NCBI GenBank assembly: GCA_934533075.1
Contig: CAKTBJ010000012.1
Span: 4,780 to 68,779 of the forward strand
Length of the DNA: 64,000 bases
From: an uncultured Paracoccus sp.
GTDB taxonomy: Bacteria > Pseudomonadota > Alphaproteobacteria > Rhodobacterales > Rhodobacteraceae
Reading direction: 5' to 3'
The notes beneath the pieces are model-generated. The model worked only from the letters and a program-made list of their open reading frames with translations, did not search any database and was not told the origin of the DNA. The position numbers and the translations under genes were made by a program. This document shows positions 45,111 to 55,398 of the stretch, one piece after another. Numbering within the stretch: the stretch's first letter is position 1; each line of letters opens with the position of its first letter.

Positions 45111-45778
45111 CAGCGGCTTCCTTCGGCGAGGCGGTGGAAATACGGGGTTCGCGCGCAGGCCGGAGCGCGACGTGGGCGGGGCGCGGCGTCGGGGTTGCTC
45201 CGGCAGGCGGCCAGAGCCGGCATCAGCGGCTTCCCCCGGCGAGGCGCGAGCAAGCTCGGGTCGGTGCGGGTGCCACGGCAGCGCAGGCCGGGTGCGGCCT
45301 CGGGTTTATGCTGGCAGGAGGGCAACGCCCGCATCAGCGGTTTCCTCCGGGAAGGGCAGGGAAAGCGCGGGCCGGCGCGCAGGCCGGGGCGCGACGCGGG
45401 CGCGGCATCGGGGTTGCTCCGGCAGGTGGCCAGAGCCGGCATCAGCGGCTTTTTCCGGCGAGGCGCGAGCAAGCTCGGGTCGGTGCGGGTGCCACGGCGG
45501 TGCAGGCCGGGTGCGGCCTCGGGTTTATGCCGGCAGGAGGGCAACGCCCGCATCAGCGGTTTCCTCCGGGAAGGGCAGGGAAAGCGCGGGCCGGCGCAGG
45601 TGCCACGGCGTTGTAGGTCCGGCGCGGCTTCATGCCCGTTCCGGCAGGCGGCCAGAGCCGGCATCCGCAGCTTCCCCCGGTGCGGGCGTGAAGGGTCCGG
45701 CCTAGCGCCGGTGCCGGGGTGCAAGGCGGGTGCCGCGGTGCCGGGCCGGGTCCGGTGCGGGGGCAGCGGCATGGCCAT
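45110..45778 (-). repeat. Tandem 37-codon repeat array forming one coupled open frame
   Basis: A 222-codon frame exactly fills the gap between the racemase-fold gene and the EthD-like gene. Its ATG overlaps the upstream stop (TGATG at 45778) and its stop overlaps the downstream start (TGATG at 45110). It consists of six units of 36-38 codons starting at 45778, 45664, 45553, 45442, 45334 and 45223. Units 2, 4 and 6 begin MPALA(A/T)CR; units 3 and 5 begin MRALPSC. All contain P(D/E)AAP or a variant, and most end KPL before the next M, with a GGAAG or GGAAA ribosome-like site before each ATG. Partial resemblance to the EthD start (RPEGAAGP, DPARL) suggests origin by duplication. A real repetitive Cys/Pro/Arg-rich protein is possible but unproven. 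Confidence 0.75.
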
Positions 45779-46581
45779 CAGCGCCCCCCTTCGCCCAGGG
45801 CATCGCGCCCGCCACGGGCGAGGGTGCGGAAATCCTCGATCGCCTGCGTGGGGGCCAGCGCGTTGCAGGGGCCGCGCGCGACCTCCAGCCCGTTCAGCCG
45901 GTGCAGGCGCACCTGCATCTCGGCCTGCATCAGCCCGACGGCGGCGCAGTTCACCACCGGCGCGTGGCCGACCCGCAGCCCGTGTTCCGATCCCAGCAGC
46001 AGCCCCGGCAGCACGCCCGCCGGCACGATCACATCCGCCCCGTCCGCCACCATCGGCGCCGCCGTCTCCATGAAGCCGGCAATCATCGCCGCCTTCGCCG
46101 CCTCGTCCCCGGCAAAGCAGGCCGAGAAATGCGAGGGGTCGCAGTTCATCCCCGCCACATGGCTGATGCGCGCGCCCAACCCGCAGCGGTCGGCCTGTTC
46201 CAGATGCATGGACCGGAAACAGTCGTCCAGGCTGATCAGCCCGATATTGCGGCCAAGCTGGGCGGCCAGATGCAGCGTCGCCTCGCCCACGCCGACCACC
46301 GGGATGCGCACCGCCGATTTCAGCTCGTAAAGCCCCGGCTCCTGGAAATGGCCGAAGACGAAGGCGTCATAGCCCTGCGCCTCGGCCTCCAGCCCGTTAT
46401 CCACGGCCTGCACGGCGCAGCGGAACTCGCTCAGCCGGCCGAAGCCCCGGTCCGGGGGCGAGATGCCATGCACGACGACCTCGGTGCCTGCTGCCGCGGT
46501 CTCGTTCAGCCGCGCCTGGAGGCGGGCCATGTAGGGCGCGCTCGCACTCGCGTCGATGAAGCTTTGCCACCAGATGCGCAT
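45778..46581 (-). CDS. Asp/Glu/hydantoin racemase-fold protein lacking the usual catalytic cysteines
   Basis: A 267-residue protein of the aspartate/glutamate/hydantoin racemase superfamily, recognised from MRIWWQSF, the IPVVGVGEATLHLAAQLG segment and the overall two-half layout. The first catalytic-cysteine position is occupied by His (FGHFQEPGL) and the second site reads IVPAGVLPG, with no cysteine. Cofactor-free two-base Cys racemisation is therefore unlikely; another isomerase or lyase chemistry, as in divergent subfamilies, is expected. It lies upstream of the repeat ORF and EthD-like gene. Confidence 0.75.
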   Translation of the reverse strand: MRIWWQSFIDASASAPYMARLQARLNETAAAGTEVVVHGISPPDRGFGRLSEFRCAVQAVDNGLEAEAQGYDAFVFGHFQEPGLYELKSAVRIPVVGVGEATLHLAAQLGRNIGLISLDDCFRSMHLEQADRCGLGARISHVAGMNCDPSHFSACFAGDEAAKAAMIAGFMETAAPMVADGADVIVPAGVLPGLLLGSEHGLRVGHAPVVNCAAVGLMQAEMQVRLHRLNGLEVARGPCNALAPTQAIEDFRTLARGGRDALGEGGR

Positions 46582-46599
46582 GATCGGACCCCTCGCGGC

Positions 46600-47031
46600 T
46601 CAGGCCACCGTCAGCGTCACGTCTATATTGCCGCGGGTGGCGTGGGAATAAGGGCAGCGTTGATGCGCGGCCTCGACGATCTCGCGCGCCTGGGCGGGAT
46701 CGACGCCGGGCAGGGTGACGACCAGCTCCACCGTCAGCGCATAGCCGGGATCGACCGGCCCCATGCCGACGCGGGCGGTCACGGTCATGGCGTCGGGCAG
46801 CGCGATCCTGCCCTGCCGCGCCACCAGCTTGACGGCGCCGGTGAAGCAGGCGGCATAGCCGGCGGCGAACAGTTGCTCGGGATTGGTGCCGCTGCCGCCC
46901 GGCCCGCCCAACGCCTTCGGCACCGACAGCGCCAGATCCAGCAGCCCGTCATCCGAGGCCACGCTGCCGTCGCGCCCGCCGGTGGCGGTGACGCTGGTTC
47001 GATACAGGATCTTTTCGGGGGTCATGGTCAT
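46600..47031 (-). CDS. ohr: Organic hydroperoxide resistance protein (OsmC/Ohr family)
   Basis: A 143-residue thiol peroxidase that reduces organic and fatty-acid hydroperoxides. Both active cysteines are present (YAACF near residue 60 and QRCPYSHATRGN near 124), as is the opening ILYRTSVTATGGRDG. The ATG at 47031 has GGAG at 8 bases. No OhrR repressor is adjacent. The racemase-fold gene follows after 18 bases. Confidence 0.93.
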   Translation of the reverse strand: MTMTPEKILYRTSVTATGGRDGSVASDDGLLDLALSVPKALGGPGGSGTNPEQLFAAGYAACFTGAVKLVARQGRIALPDAMTVTARVGMGPVDPGYALTVELVVTLPGVDPAQAREIVEAAHQRCPYSHATRGNIDVTLTVA

Positions 47032-47637
47032 GGCCTGGCTCCGCTTGGGCCTCGGGGATGGGGAACTGTAGAGGCGCCGGGGCGGAGATTTCCAATCGAA
47101 AATTGCCGGACCGCCGATAGCGAAACGGGATCGGTTCCGCCGCCTCGCGCTGGCGGGGTGCGATGCCTTTGCCGTCGTGCGGGGCCGGGTGCCGCCGTTT
47201 GCCGGGGGGCGGGCTGGTAATCCGGCTGCCCGCGAACGGTCGCGCGTCATGGCCCTGCCGAAGGGGCCGGAGGGCCGCGCCCCCGGCGGCAGCCGCGCGT
47301 TCCGCGGGCCGGGACCATTCACGATCCACCGGCCCATGACCGTCCGTATCCCGTGATGAAGGGGGGTATTCCGGTCATTACGGCGGAAAACGCGGGCGCT
47401 ACCCGATCGCGCCCTCGCGCGGGGGGCGTAAGCGTGATAGGCCACGCGGCGCCCGATCAGGTCGAAGTCGCGCCCTCGCGCGCGGGGCGTAAGCCGCCAG
47501 CTCTGGCGAGCCGCGCATGATCTGGGCCGCGCCCTCGCGCGTGCGGGGCGTGAGCCGGGATATGGCAAGCGGCATTGGCGTCGCAACGCCCTGCCCCTCC
47601 CCTGCGCGAGCCGATGCCTTTGCCCCGTGGCGCCGGG
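47032..47637. other. 606-bp spacer upstream of ohr
   Basis: No gene is supported. The ohr-proximal part (about 47080-47140) is less GC-rich and includes CCAATCGAAAATTGCCGG, a probable promoter zone. The distal part holds a short repeat array (47408-47554). Confidence 0.4.
47408..47554. repeat. Three copies of a 26-bp GC-palindromic motif
   Basis: CGCGCCCTCGCGCG followed by GGGGCGTAAG or GTGAG recurs at 47408, 47469 and 47528 (periods 61 and 59 bp). Each copy can form a short hairpin through CGCCC/GGGCG. It lies between the dehydrogenase stop and ohr. Unlike the other arrays, no start-codon imitation is apparent. Confidence 0.65.
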
Positions 47638-48564
47638 TCAGGGCCTGCGCCCGCGCAGCGCCACCTGCGCCGCGATCAGGCCGGCGTCGCGGGCGGCCTC
47701 CAGCGTGGGGATGTCGCGGCCCGCGGCCTCGGCCTCGACACCCGCCACCAGCTTGTCCCGCGTCGCCTCGTCCAGCCGGGGCTGGCCCAGGTCCAGCCAG
47801 CGCCGTTCCTGGCTGGGACCGAGATGCGCCAGATAATGCCCGATCCCGCCCGGCCCGCCGCCGAGGTGATAAGCCATATGCGCCCCCACCACCGACCAGC
47901 GCAGCCCCGGACCGTGCACCAGCGCGGCGTCGATGGCCTCGACCTCGGCGATGCCCTCGGCGACCATGTTCACCGCCTCGCGCCACAGGGCGGAGGAAAG
48001 CCGGTTGGCGATATGGCCCACCGCCTCGCGTTTCAGCAGGACCGGATGGCGGCCGAGACTGCGGAAGAAGGCCGCCGCCGCCTGCACGCGGTCGCGGTCG
48101 GGACCGTAAAGCTCGACCAACGGCATCAGGTGCGGCGGGTTGAAGGGATGCGCGGTGATCAGGCGGTCGGGCCGGGCCATGTCCGCCGACAGTTCGGACC
48201 AGACCAGCGAGGAGGTGCTGGAGGCGATGGTGACGCCCTGCGTCGCGGCCTCGATCCGGGCATAGAGCGCGCGCTTCAGCGGCACCGTCTCGGGGGCATT
48301 TTCCTGAACCCAGCTGGCACCGGCCACGGCGTCTTCAAGACTGTCGGCCAGATGCAGCGTGCCGGGCGCGGGCAGGCCGGGCGCCAGTTCCGCGACCTGC
48401 GCCATCGGGCCGGGGATGCGCGCGGGGATGGCGGCGCGGGCGACCGTGTCCGGTTCGAACAGCGCGACCGGGTGGCCATGCGCCATGAACAGGGCCGCCC
48501 AGCTGATGCCGATCAGCCCGCCGCCGATGACGGCGATGCGCGCGCCTGCCTGGACCGTCGTCAT
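47638..48564 (-). CDS. 3-hydroxyacyl-CoA dehydrogenase-family NAD-dependent dehydrogenase
   Basis: A 308-residue dehydrogenase of the HAD/L-carnitine/L-gulonate dehydrogenase group. The Rossmann loop IAVIGGGLIGISWAALF is at residues about 10-26; the catalytic His lies in ITAHPFNPPHLMPLVEL near residue 140, and the second domain contains GHIANRLSSALWREAV. It oxidises a 3-hydroxyacid or its CoA ester using NAD. The substrate is not identifiable; carnitine-like acids are common for this short subtype. Confidence 0.88.
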   Translation of the reverse strand: MTTVQAGARIAVIGGGLIGISWAALFMAHGHPVALFEPDTVARAAIPARIPGPMAQVAELAPGLPAPGTLHLADSLEDAVAGASWVQENAPETVPLKRALYARIEAATQGVTIASSTSSLVWSELSADMARPDRLITAHPFNPPHLMPLVELYGPDRDRVQAAAAFFRSLGRHPVLLKREAVGHIANRLSSALWREAVNMVAEGIAEVEAIDAALVHGPGLRWSVVGAHMAYHLGGGPGGIGHYLAHLGPSQERRWLDLGQPRLDEATRDKLVAGVEAEAAGRDIPTLEAARDAGLIAAQVALRGRRP

Positions 48565-48865
48565 GTCGCCCTCCTCTGGATGGCGCGACTGTGCGGGGCG
48601 GCGGGGCGGCGGTCAATGGGCAAAGGTCATGTATCCATGTCTTTTCGGACATGGCAGCCCCTCCTGCCGCGCCCGTCGCCGGCGCGCGCATCGCCGTCAT
48701 GCGGGGACCGGAAGCCGGTCGGGTCCGCACCGGACCCGAGATGCCCCGGCATCGCGGCTTCACGGCCTCGTTCCGCCATGTCACGCTGGCCGGCGGCCAT
48801 GTGCGGGCACAGGCGCCGTTCCCGGCGCTGCTGCCGGGAGGCGATCAGCGAACGAAGCTGGCGGC
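48565..48865. other. Spacer leading into the transporter pseudogene
   Basis: No intact gene is present. Fragmentary hydrophobic codons near the right end could be further decayed remains of the same transporter, but they are too short to call. Confidence 0.35.
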
Positions 48866-49518
48866 CGGCCTGCATGATCGGCGGCGCCGGCGCGCCGGTC
48901 GTGCTGCGGAGGCGCCGCAGGATGGACGAATCCATGAGCCACGAGGCCATCGAGGCGGTCAAGGCCGGCAAGGCCGCCGGCTCCGGCTCCGGCTCGATGG
49001 CCGAACTGTTCGGCGAATGCCGGAAGGAACGGCCGGCCTGCTTCCTCGTCACGCTGGACGGGACCGTGGCCTTCCATGCCTGTTCCGTCACCGGCCCGAA
49101 CATCGTCGGGCCGGCATCCCGGACCCGGTGGTGTCGCTGATCGTGCCGCAACCCGTGGGCGGCCGGCTCTCGGATCGGGTGGGGCGGCGCTCGCTGCCGG
49201 TGTTCTTCGGCACCGGCGGGGGCTGTTCTTCGTGCTGCCGAATGTGACCAACGGCTTCGCGGGCTTCATCATCCTGACCGGCTGCACCGCGATCAACGCG
49301 GCGGTGAGGGCGGCCATGTTCCCGGCCCATATCCGCGCGCCGGGCGTGGGTTTGGCTATGCGGTGGTCAATTCCTGCTTCGGCGGCACCGCGCCCGCGCC
49401 TTACGCCGCCGCGCGCGGCAACGGCCAGGTGCCGCTGTTCGTGATCCATGTGACCACGCTGATCGCGGCCTCGCTGCCTGCGCAATCGCGGCGCGAACTG
49501 GCCGGATGCGCCCGATGA
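48866..49518 (+). pseudogene. MFS transporter pseudogene (metabolite/H+ symporter type), frameshifted
   Basis: The remains of the C-terminal half of a KgtP/ShiA-like major facilitator can be pieced together across three frames. They are GGAGAPVVLRRRRRMDES and SMAELFGECRKERPACFLV ending at a stop at 49138-49140; then GGRLSDRVGRRSLPVFFG in a second frame (about 49150-49220); then VLPNVTNGFAGFIILTGC and AAMFPAHIRAPGVGL in a third (to about 49350); then AVVNSCFGGTAPAPYAAARG through to TGA at 49516-49518 after another shift. The intact N-terminal half is missing. Confidence 0.8.
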
Positions 49519-49710
49519 GATGCGCCAACGCAAGAACAGCGCCGGGCATCGGGCCTTCCCGATGGGCGTCCGGGAAACCTCCCCCGCCCGTCCGACTGTG
49601 GCGGCGGGGGCATCGGTCCCGAGGGTCGCCGGACCGCCGGCGGCCTTCGTGCTGCCTTGTGCCGCGCCGGGGCGTGCGGCCGCATGGGGCGCGGGGCAGG
49701 CGGATGGGCG

Positions 49711-50058
49711 CTATTCCATCAGCACGTGCCAGACGCCGCCCCGGCCGTCGCCCTTCATCTCGCCGGCGGCCATGTCCTCGTGGAAAAGATAGGTCGGCTT
49801 GCCGTCATAGGCCCATTGCAGGGTGCCGTCCGTGCGTTCGACCAGCGTCCAGCCCTCGCCCTTTTCGTCCCCGGCATTGCCGAGATAGGGCGGCCAGTTG
49901 GTCGCGCAGTTGTCGTAGCAGGCCGACACTCCCCCCGTGTCGTTGTCGAAGACATAGAGCGTCATGCCGGCCTCGTTCGTCATCGCGGTTTCGGCCTGGG
50001 CGATGGAGGCGCCAGCCAGGACGAGGACCGCCGAGAGAAGGGCGGATGTGCGTTTCAT
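49711..50058 (-). CDS. Small secreted protein of the COG4315 / Lipoprotein_15 family
   Basis: A 115-residue secreted protein with a Sec signal peptide (LLSAVLVLAGASIAQA) and the family motif in which MTLYVFDNDTGG is followed by CYDNCATNWPP and a C-terminal KPTYLFHEDMAAGE. No lipobox cysteine is visible, so it is likely free in the periplasm. The two-Cys, acidic and aromatic motif suggests metal or redox binding; the family has no firm function. The ATG at 50058 has GGAGGG at 6 bases, better than the ATG at 50064. Confidence 0.85.
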   Translation of the reverse strand: MKRTSALLSAVLVLAGASIAQAETAMTNEAGMTLYVFDNDTGGVSACYDNCATNWPPYLGNAGDEKGEGWTLVERTDGTLQWAYDGKPTYLFHEDMAAGEMKGDGRGGVWHVLME

Positions 50059-50702
50059 GATCATCCCTCCGAAGCAGGTTGCACTTCGGCCGTGCCCTCG
50101 GGCGGCGGGGCGCCGCGGACGAAAGGCGCGGTCGGTATCGCCAAGGATACGCCCCTGCGGGCATCGAGTCCCCTCACCATTGCGAGACCGGCCCGGCCCG
50201 CGCGCAATGCCGCCGAAGGCGGGCGGGGGGTTGCCTGCCGCCGCGCCGGCGCCTGCCCGGCCGGGGCGGGCGCCTTTCCCGGCCGCGCGCGGAGGCCGGA
50301 AGGCGCCGCATCGTCCCGCTTTCTCATTCCGGTCCCGGCACCCCGGTGATCCGCCCGCTGCGCATGCATGCCCGATCGCCCGCAGCGATGCCGGCGATGC
50401 CGGGGTCCGGCAGCATCGCCTGCCATCGGCAGGGCGGGGTGCCGGGCCGAGGTCGTGCGGCCCTGCACCCGGATGCGGGGCGACAAGGCCGTCGCGGATC
50501 GGCGGCCCGGCGCCGTGCCCCCCGCCCCTGTCGGGATGAGGGGCGGCTGCCCGGCCCCGTCTCCGCCCGGCGCCCGGCCGACGAAACCGCTTGTCAGGCG
50601 CGGACTGACGCGGAAGAATGAGGCACCCGCGCCGCCCGCCCCTGCCTTCGCCGCGGCAGGCGGGCGGGAGTGGCGAGCGGCGCTTCAGGAGTCGGGCCGG
50701 CG
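50059..50702. other. 644-bp divergent spacer before the serine dehydratase
   Basis: No supported gene, and no repeat array of the echo type. The sequence is uniformly GC-rich; promoters must lie here for both neighbours but none can be placed by eye. A riboswitch was looked for before the serine dehydratase and not recognised. Confidence 0.4.
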
Positions 50703-52082
50703 ATGTTCCTTTCCGTATTCGACCTGTTCAAGATCGGCGTCGGGCCGTCCTCGTCGCATACGATGGGTCCGATGATCGCCGCCGCCCGGTTTCTGGACGG
50801 TCTGCGCGCCCGCGCCATCCGCCCGGCGCGGCTGAAGGCCCGGCTGCATGGCAGCCTCGCCTTTACCGGCAAGGGTCATGCGACCGACCGCGCCGTCATC
50901 CTGGGGCTGGCCGGCTTCGTCCCCGACAATCTGGATGCCGCACGCGCCGAGGCCGCGCTGGCCGACAATCGCGACACCGGGCTGTTGCATGTCGCGGGCA
51001 TCGGCGCCATCGCCTTCGATCCGCAGGCCGATCTGGTCTTCGACTATGACCGCGCCCTGCCCGGCCATTCCAACGGCATGGCGCTGTCCGCCCTCGACGA
51101 CCGGGGCGCGGTCCTGCTGGAGCAGGTCTATTATTCGATCGGCGGCGGCTTCGTGGTCACCGACGAGGAGTTGCGATCCGGCACCCCCGAAGGCGGCCTG
51201 CCCCGCGCGGCGGTGCCGTTTCCCTTCACCACCGCCGCCGAGATGCTGGCGATGGCGGCGGAATCGGGCAAGTCCATCGCGGCGATGAAGCGCGACAACG
51301 AAGGCGCCTTCCGTCCGGGCGGTGCGCTGGATGCGGGGCTGGATCGCATCTGGCAGGTGATGCGCGCCTGCATGGATCGCGGCCTGCATGGCGCGGGCAT
51401 CCTGCCGGGCGGGCTGAACGTCCGGCGCCGCGCCGGCCACATCCATCGGGCGCTGCTGGACGAGATCCATTCCAACCGCGCCGCGCCGCATAACGTCAAC
51501 GACTGGATTTCGGTCTATGCGATGGCCGTGAACGAGGAGAACGCCGCCGGCGGGCAGGTGGTGACGGCGCCGACGAACGGCGCTGCCGGCACGCTGCCGG
51601 CGGTGATCCGCTACTGGCTGGACCATATCCCCGGCGCCGCGCCGGAGCAGGTGCCGGACTTCCTGCTGACGGCGGCGGCCATCGGCGGGCTGATCAAGCA
51701 TAACGCCTCGATCTCGGGCGCGGAATGCGGCTGTCAGGCGGAAATCGGCAGCGCCTCGGCGATGGCGGCGGCGGGGCTGGCGGCGGTGCTGGGCGGCAGC
51801 CCCGCGCAGGTCGAGAACGCGGCGGAAATCGCGCTGGAGCATCACCTCGGCATGACCTGCGACCCGATCAAGGGGCTGGTGCAGGTGCCCTGCATCGAAA
51901 GGAACGGCTTCGGCGCCATCAAGGCGGTGGCCGCCGCCAGCCTGGCGCTGCGCGGCAACGGCCAGCATATCGTGACGCTGGACGCGGCGATCGAGACCAT
52001 GCGCCAGACCGGCCTGGACATGAGCGAGAAATACAAGGAGACCTCGCTGGGCGGCCTCGCGGTGAATACGCCCTATTGCTGA
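50703..52082 (+). CDS. sdaA: L-serine ammonia-lyase (iron-sulfur dependent, single chain)
   Basis: A 459-residue enzyme converting L-serine to pyruvate and ammonia in the cytoplasm. It starts [20 protein letters not shown], diagnostic of the family; the long type contains both beta and alpha domains in one chain. The [4Fe-4S] cysteines are in [12 protein letters not shown] and MTCDPIKG, and ends [12 protein letters not shown], where the C-terminal Cys caps the cluster. The ATG at 50703 is preferred over the upstream ATG at 50670 because family homology begins there. Confidence 0.96.
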   Translation: MFLSVFDLFKIGVGPSSSHTMGPMIAAARFLDGLRARAIRPARLKARLHGSLAFTGKGHATDRAVILGLAGFVPDNLDAARAEAALADNRDTGLLHVAGIGAIAFDPQADLVFDYDRALPGHSNGMALSALDDRGAVLLEQVYYSIGGGFVVTDEELRSGTPEGGLPRAAVPFPFTTAAEMLAMAAESGKSIAAMKRDNEGAFRPGGALDAGLDRIWQVMRACMDRGLHGAGILPGGLNVRRRAGHIHRALLDEIHSNRAAPHNVNDWISVYAMAVNEENAAGGQVVTAPTNGAAGTLPAVIRYWLDHIPGAAPEQVPDFLLTAAAIGGLIKHNASISGAECGCQAEIGSASAMAAAGLAAVLGGSPAQVENAAEIALEHHLGMTCDPIKGLVQVPCIERNGFGAIKAVAAASLALRGNGQHIVTLDAAIETMRQTGLDMSEKYKETSLGGLAVNTPYC

Positions 52083-52290
52083 GGGCGCCCCAGGCAGGCG
52101 GCACCGGCGGCCCGGATCGTCGGATGGGTCGGCGGATGGGTTGTCGAGGGGGCGCATCCGGCCGGGGCATGGCCCGGTGCCGGCTGGCGGGCCGCGGCCC
52201 GATCCCGCAGGCGCCGATACCGGGCCGCCGGTGCCGTGGATCGCGAACGCCTTCCGGCGGGCCTGATCCGGCCTTGTCCGAATGGATCGA

Positions 52291-52318
52291 AGGCGCCCGC
52301 CGCATGCGGGCGCCTTTT
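52291..52318 (+). terminator. Intrinsic terminator between convergent genes
   Basis: A perfect 10-bp stem (52291-52300 with 52306-52315), loop CGCAT, followed by TTTT (52315-52318). It can terminate the serine dehydratase transcript and, with weaker U-content, the opposite SIS operon. Confidence 0.85.
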
Positions 52319-52330
52319 GTCGCGCGCCGG

Positions 52331-53329
52331 TCAGGCGGTTGCTTCGGGCACCTTGGTGTCCGACATGCGATAGCGGAATTTCGTATCGGTCAGGCCGGCG
52401 GCGTCCGAGAGTTGCGCGGCCAGCAATTGCGGCACGAAGATGTCGAGGATGCCCTGCGCGATCAGGTTGTCCGATTGCGGCACCCGGATTACGGTCAGCA
52501 GCTCGCCATCCTCGACGCCCTCGGCGGTTGTCACCAGCAGGGCCGGGCAGCCGATGCGCTCCAGATGGCGGGCCAGTTCGACCTCGCGCCCGGCGCCGAA
52601 GATCACCACGCCGGTGGTGGCATCCATCGATTCCATCGGCCCGTGCAGATAGTGGCGGGTGTCATAGGCGGCGGCGGGGATGCGCGCGGCCTCGCGGATC
52701 AGCAGCGAGGCCTCGTCGGCGGTGCCCAGCCCCGCGACGGCGCCCACGCAGTCGATGGCGCGGCGGTCCCTGAACAGCCGGCCCAGCCGCTCCATCTTGG
52801 CGCCGGCGGTGGCCAGCACCTGCGCCGCCTGCGCCGGAATGCCGGCGAAGCTGTCGGCGCTGCCCAGCAGTTTTTCGATGACCATGCCGGCGGCCATCAG
52901 CGTCGCGGTATAGCCGGTGGAGGAGGGCGTCGCGTCCGAGCCGTTGGCCAGCCGCAGATGCAGGTTCGCGGCCTGCGCCAGCGGGCTTTCCGGGTCGTTG
53001 GTGATCGCCAGCCGGCCGGCCTGGGGCAGCTTTTCCAGCGCGGCCACGGTCTCGACGCTGCGGCCGCGATGCGACAGGCCGATCAGCGCGTCGCAGAGGT
53101 CGCGCCCGTCGGCCATGTCGACCGAGCGGATGGCGAAGGCGCGCCGGCCCTGTGCCTGCAATTCGGCCGCGACGACCACGGCGGCGGCAAAGCTGGCGCC
53201 GATGCCGGTCACGCCGAGGATCGGACGGTCCAGCACCGACAGGTCCAGCCCGGCCAGTTCGGCAGTCGCGGCGGCATGGGTATCGGCCAGCGCCTCGGGC
53301 TGGCGGGCGATGGTGGAACGATAGCTCAC
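52331..53329 (-). CDS. SIS-domain sugar-phosphate isomerase/deaminase-like protein
   Basis: A 332-residue protein with two SIS domains, related to the isomerase half of GlmS and to AgaS/FrlB-type deaminases. The first domain carries TGIGASFAAAVVVAAELQ and SHRGRSVET; the second starts near residue 170. It probably handles an amino-sugar phosphate, for example deaminating or isomerising GlcNAc-6-P or GlcN-6-P. GTG start at 53329 with AGGAAGGAA upstream. It is the last gene of the amino-sugar operon, just after the kinase. Confidence 0.85.
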   Translation of the reverse strand: MSYRSTIARQPEALADTHAAATAELAGLDLSVLDRPILGVTGIGASFAAAVVVAAELQAQGRRAFAIRSVDMADGRDLCDALIGLSHRGRSVETVAALEKLPQAGRLAITNDPESPLAQAANLHLRLANGSDATPSSTGYTATLMAAGMVIEKLLGSADSFAGIPAQAAQVLATAGAKMERLGRLFRDRRAIDCVGAVAGLGTADEASLLIREAARIPAAAYDTRHYLHGPMESMDATTGVVIFGAGREVELARHLERIGCPALLVTTAEGVEDGELLTVIRVPQSDNLIAQGILDIFVPQLLAAQLSDAAGLTDTKFRYRMSDTKVPEATA

Positions 53330-53348
53330 GGGGATTCCTTCCTCGGGG

Positions 53349-54292
53349 TTACGACAGGGCCACGGCGGCGGGGAGGCCGTGCGTGGCCGTCAGGCTTGCG
53401 GCCAGATGGCAAGCGCCTTCGACGGGCTTGCCGGTGAAAAGATGTGCGGTGACGGTGCCGCCGGTCTCGGCCTCCAGCCCCTCGGCGAAGGCCTGCCACA
53501 GCGCCGGTTGCCCGGCGATGACGCTGCCGCCGGCGACGGCATGGCTGGCGCCGGCCCCGCGCGTGTTCAGCACGGCGGCGAGGCGGGCCAGCGCCTGCCC
53601 GCCCTCGCGGATGACCTGCGCGGCGAGGGCCGAGCCGGCGGCTGCGGCCTCGAACACGGCGCTGGCATGGCGGCCGACGGCGGCGGCGGTGCGCATGTCG
53701 GCCAGCGTGCTGCCCAGCCGGGGGATGGCGGGGACGCGCAAGCTGTCGAAGATCGCCTCGACCAGCGGCTCGCCACGGCTGCCGCCCTCGTCGAAATGGC
53801 GGGCGACGGCGCGGACGGCCTCGCGGACAAGGCTGGCGGCGCTGCCCTCGTCGCCCACGATCCAGCCCCAGCCGCCGGCGATCAGCATGCGGTCGGGCGA
53901 GGGCCGGCAGACGGCGATGGAACCGGTGCCGGCCACGACGCCGATCTGCCCGTGCAGGCCCAAAGCCAGCGGCATCAGTTCGGCATCGTTGACCACCGAC
54001 AGGGCCACCGGGCTGCGGGCAGAGAGCGCATCCTGAAAGGCGCGGCATTCCTCGGCATCGTCGCAGCCATGCGCGCCGATGCCGATGGCGGCGATGGGCG
54101 CGCCCTCGGCCAGGCCGGCGGTCAGGTCCAGCAGCCGCGCGGCGTCCAGATCCCAGTCGCGCACCCGCCAGTCGCTGCTGGGCAGCACCAGGTCGCGGGC
54201 CGGCCCGCCCTGAAAAGGCAGGGCACGCAGATGCGTCTTGGTGCCGCCGATGTCGATGCCGACGATCACCGCCTGTCCACCGAAGGGCATGG

Positions 54293-54296
<4 letters not shown>
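53349..54296 (-). CDS. N-acetylglucosamine kinase-like protein (BadF/BadG/BcrA/BcrD ATPase family)
   Basis: A 315-residue sugar kinase of the ASKHA superfamily. The phosphate-1 loop reads IVGIDIGGTKTHLRAL at the N-terminus, the phosphate-2 loop GVVAGTGSIAVC is near residue 120, and the C-terminal adenosine motif region ASHAVAGGSVIAG is present. It likely phosphorylates GlcNAc or a related amino sugar. Its ATG overlaps the ATPase stop by four bases. Confidence 0.88.
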
Positions 54297-55387
<1,091 letters not shown>

Positions 55388-55398
55388 GCTTGTCTCCG

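Noticed and set aside
50059..50702. Riboswitch or small RNA before the serine dehydratase
   Set aside because: No conserved riboswitch core or clear stem set was recognised by eye; sequence is uniformly GC-rich.
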